Of a stretch of DNA of 6,249 nucleotides, positions 5,869 to 6,249 are shown piece after piece. Location of the stretch: the NCBI GenBank assembly GCA_030642845.1, contig DAOWMZ010000123.1, positions 1 to 6,249 on the forward strand, read 5' to 3'. A program made the position numbers and the translations under genes. The notes under the pieces were generated by a model. That model worked only from the letters and a program-made list of their open reading frames with translations. It had not been told where the DNA came from and did not search any database. The first letter of the stretch is position 1. The number at the start of each line of letters is the position of its first letter. This stretch comes from Candidatus Zixiibacteriota bacterium. Its GTDB lineage: Bacteria > Zixibacteria > MSB-5A5 > GN15 > FEB-12.

Positions 5869-6249
5869 TTATAAATTGCTTTTAACCCAGTTTTCCAAAC
5901 CATTCAGGACAACTAATTCCTGAGCAGCAGTTCCGACCGGATCAAAACTGTAATCTTTGTCATTAGCTGTTATTACTGCTTTGGTGAAATCGACAGTCGC
6001 ATTAATTTTTGTCTGAACTGTAAGTTCTTTATCTCCGAACATAGCCTTTAAATCGTTCACTAATTCAGGAGTCTCTATTACAAGGAAGCCATTATTGATA
6101 GCATTGCGTTTGTACGTCTGAGAAAATGATCCTGCGATCACCATCTGTATCCCACGATATTTCAAAGCGGTTGCTGCCTGTTCACGCGATGAGCCGGTTC
6201 CAAAATTAAATCCACCGATAAGAATATCCCCTTCTTTTACAAGCTTGCC
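5869..6249 (-). CDS. Aconitase-superfamily swivel-domain protein (LeuD/homoaconitase-like), 5' end outside window
   Basis: The gene enters from the right edge; 126 C-terminal residues and the TAA stop (5869-5871) are visible. They form the swivel domain of aconitase-type dehydratases (isopropylmalate, homoaconitate, aconitate), which closes over the iron-sulphur domain and supplies a substrate-binding loop. GGFNFGTGSSREQAATALK (in-window residues 12-30) holds the Ser-Ser-Arg substrate-binding signature. AGSFSQTYKRNAINNG follows, and the end is QELVVLNGLENWVK. The GTGSSREQAATAL form of the loop is closer to homoaconitase than to the NFGCGSSREHA form of LeuD. The true start is beyond the window: a TTG inside the frame at 6163-6165 lies within this conserved loop and is not the start. 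It could be a stand-alone small subunit or the end of a fused enzyme. The MmgE/PrpD gene follows after 49 bp. Confidence 0.85.
   Translation of the reverse strand, partial: GKLVKEGDILIGGFNFGTGSSREQAATALKYRGIQMVIAGSFSQTYKRNAINNGFLVIETPELVNDLKAMFGDKELTVQTKINATVDFTKAVITANDKDYSFDPVGTAAQELVVLNGLENWVKSNL

Overview
The window looks like a chromosomal piece of a Gram-negative (diderm), moderately AT-rich bacterium. The diderm call rests on a complete lptF-lptG pair, which encodes the inner-membrane part of the lipopolysaccharide exporter. Starts have weak or no Shine-Dalgarno sequences, and the intergenic DNA is full of palindromic repeats (the GTCATTCCC type and a GTAGGGCAG...CTGCCC type). That combination would suit an FCB-group or candidate-phylum lineage, for example Zixibacteria-like, but no phylogenetic marker is present and this placement is only a guess.

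Layout from left to right. Positions 1-253 hold no gene. They contain a large inverted pair of GTCATTCCC-type repeats (3-105) and a 70-nt palindrome-bounded element (165-234). Positions 254-589 (minus) encode a small acidic-tailed protein of unknown function. The divergent gap 590-776 carries a 21-bp inverted repeat built from two hairpins. Positions 777-1541 (plus) encode a protein of the nucleoside/uridine phosphorylase superfamily that keeps the ribose-binding site but lacks the usual phosphate-binding residues. It converges, across 26 bp, on the minus-strand operon lptF (3980-2631) and lptG (2647-1568), whose genes overlap by 17 bp.

Positions 3981-4451 are a 471-bp non-coding gap: a possible lptF promoter, then a dense row of palindromes, including a second copy of the 70-nt element and a branched 71-nt element. 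To the right, a second minus-strand operon runs in from beyond the window: the C-terminal part of an aconitase-superfamily swivel-domain protein (5869-6249, 5' end outside the window), then after 49 bp a complete MmgE/PrpD-family protein (4452-5819). Together they suggest hydratase/dehydratase chemistry on tricarboxylic or branched organic acids, such as a methylcitrate- or homoaconitate-like route.

The coding content is mostly ordinary. The more unusual material is the intergenic palindromes, where copies differ by compensatory base changes that keep the stems, and the altered active site of the phosphorylase-like protein.
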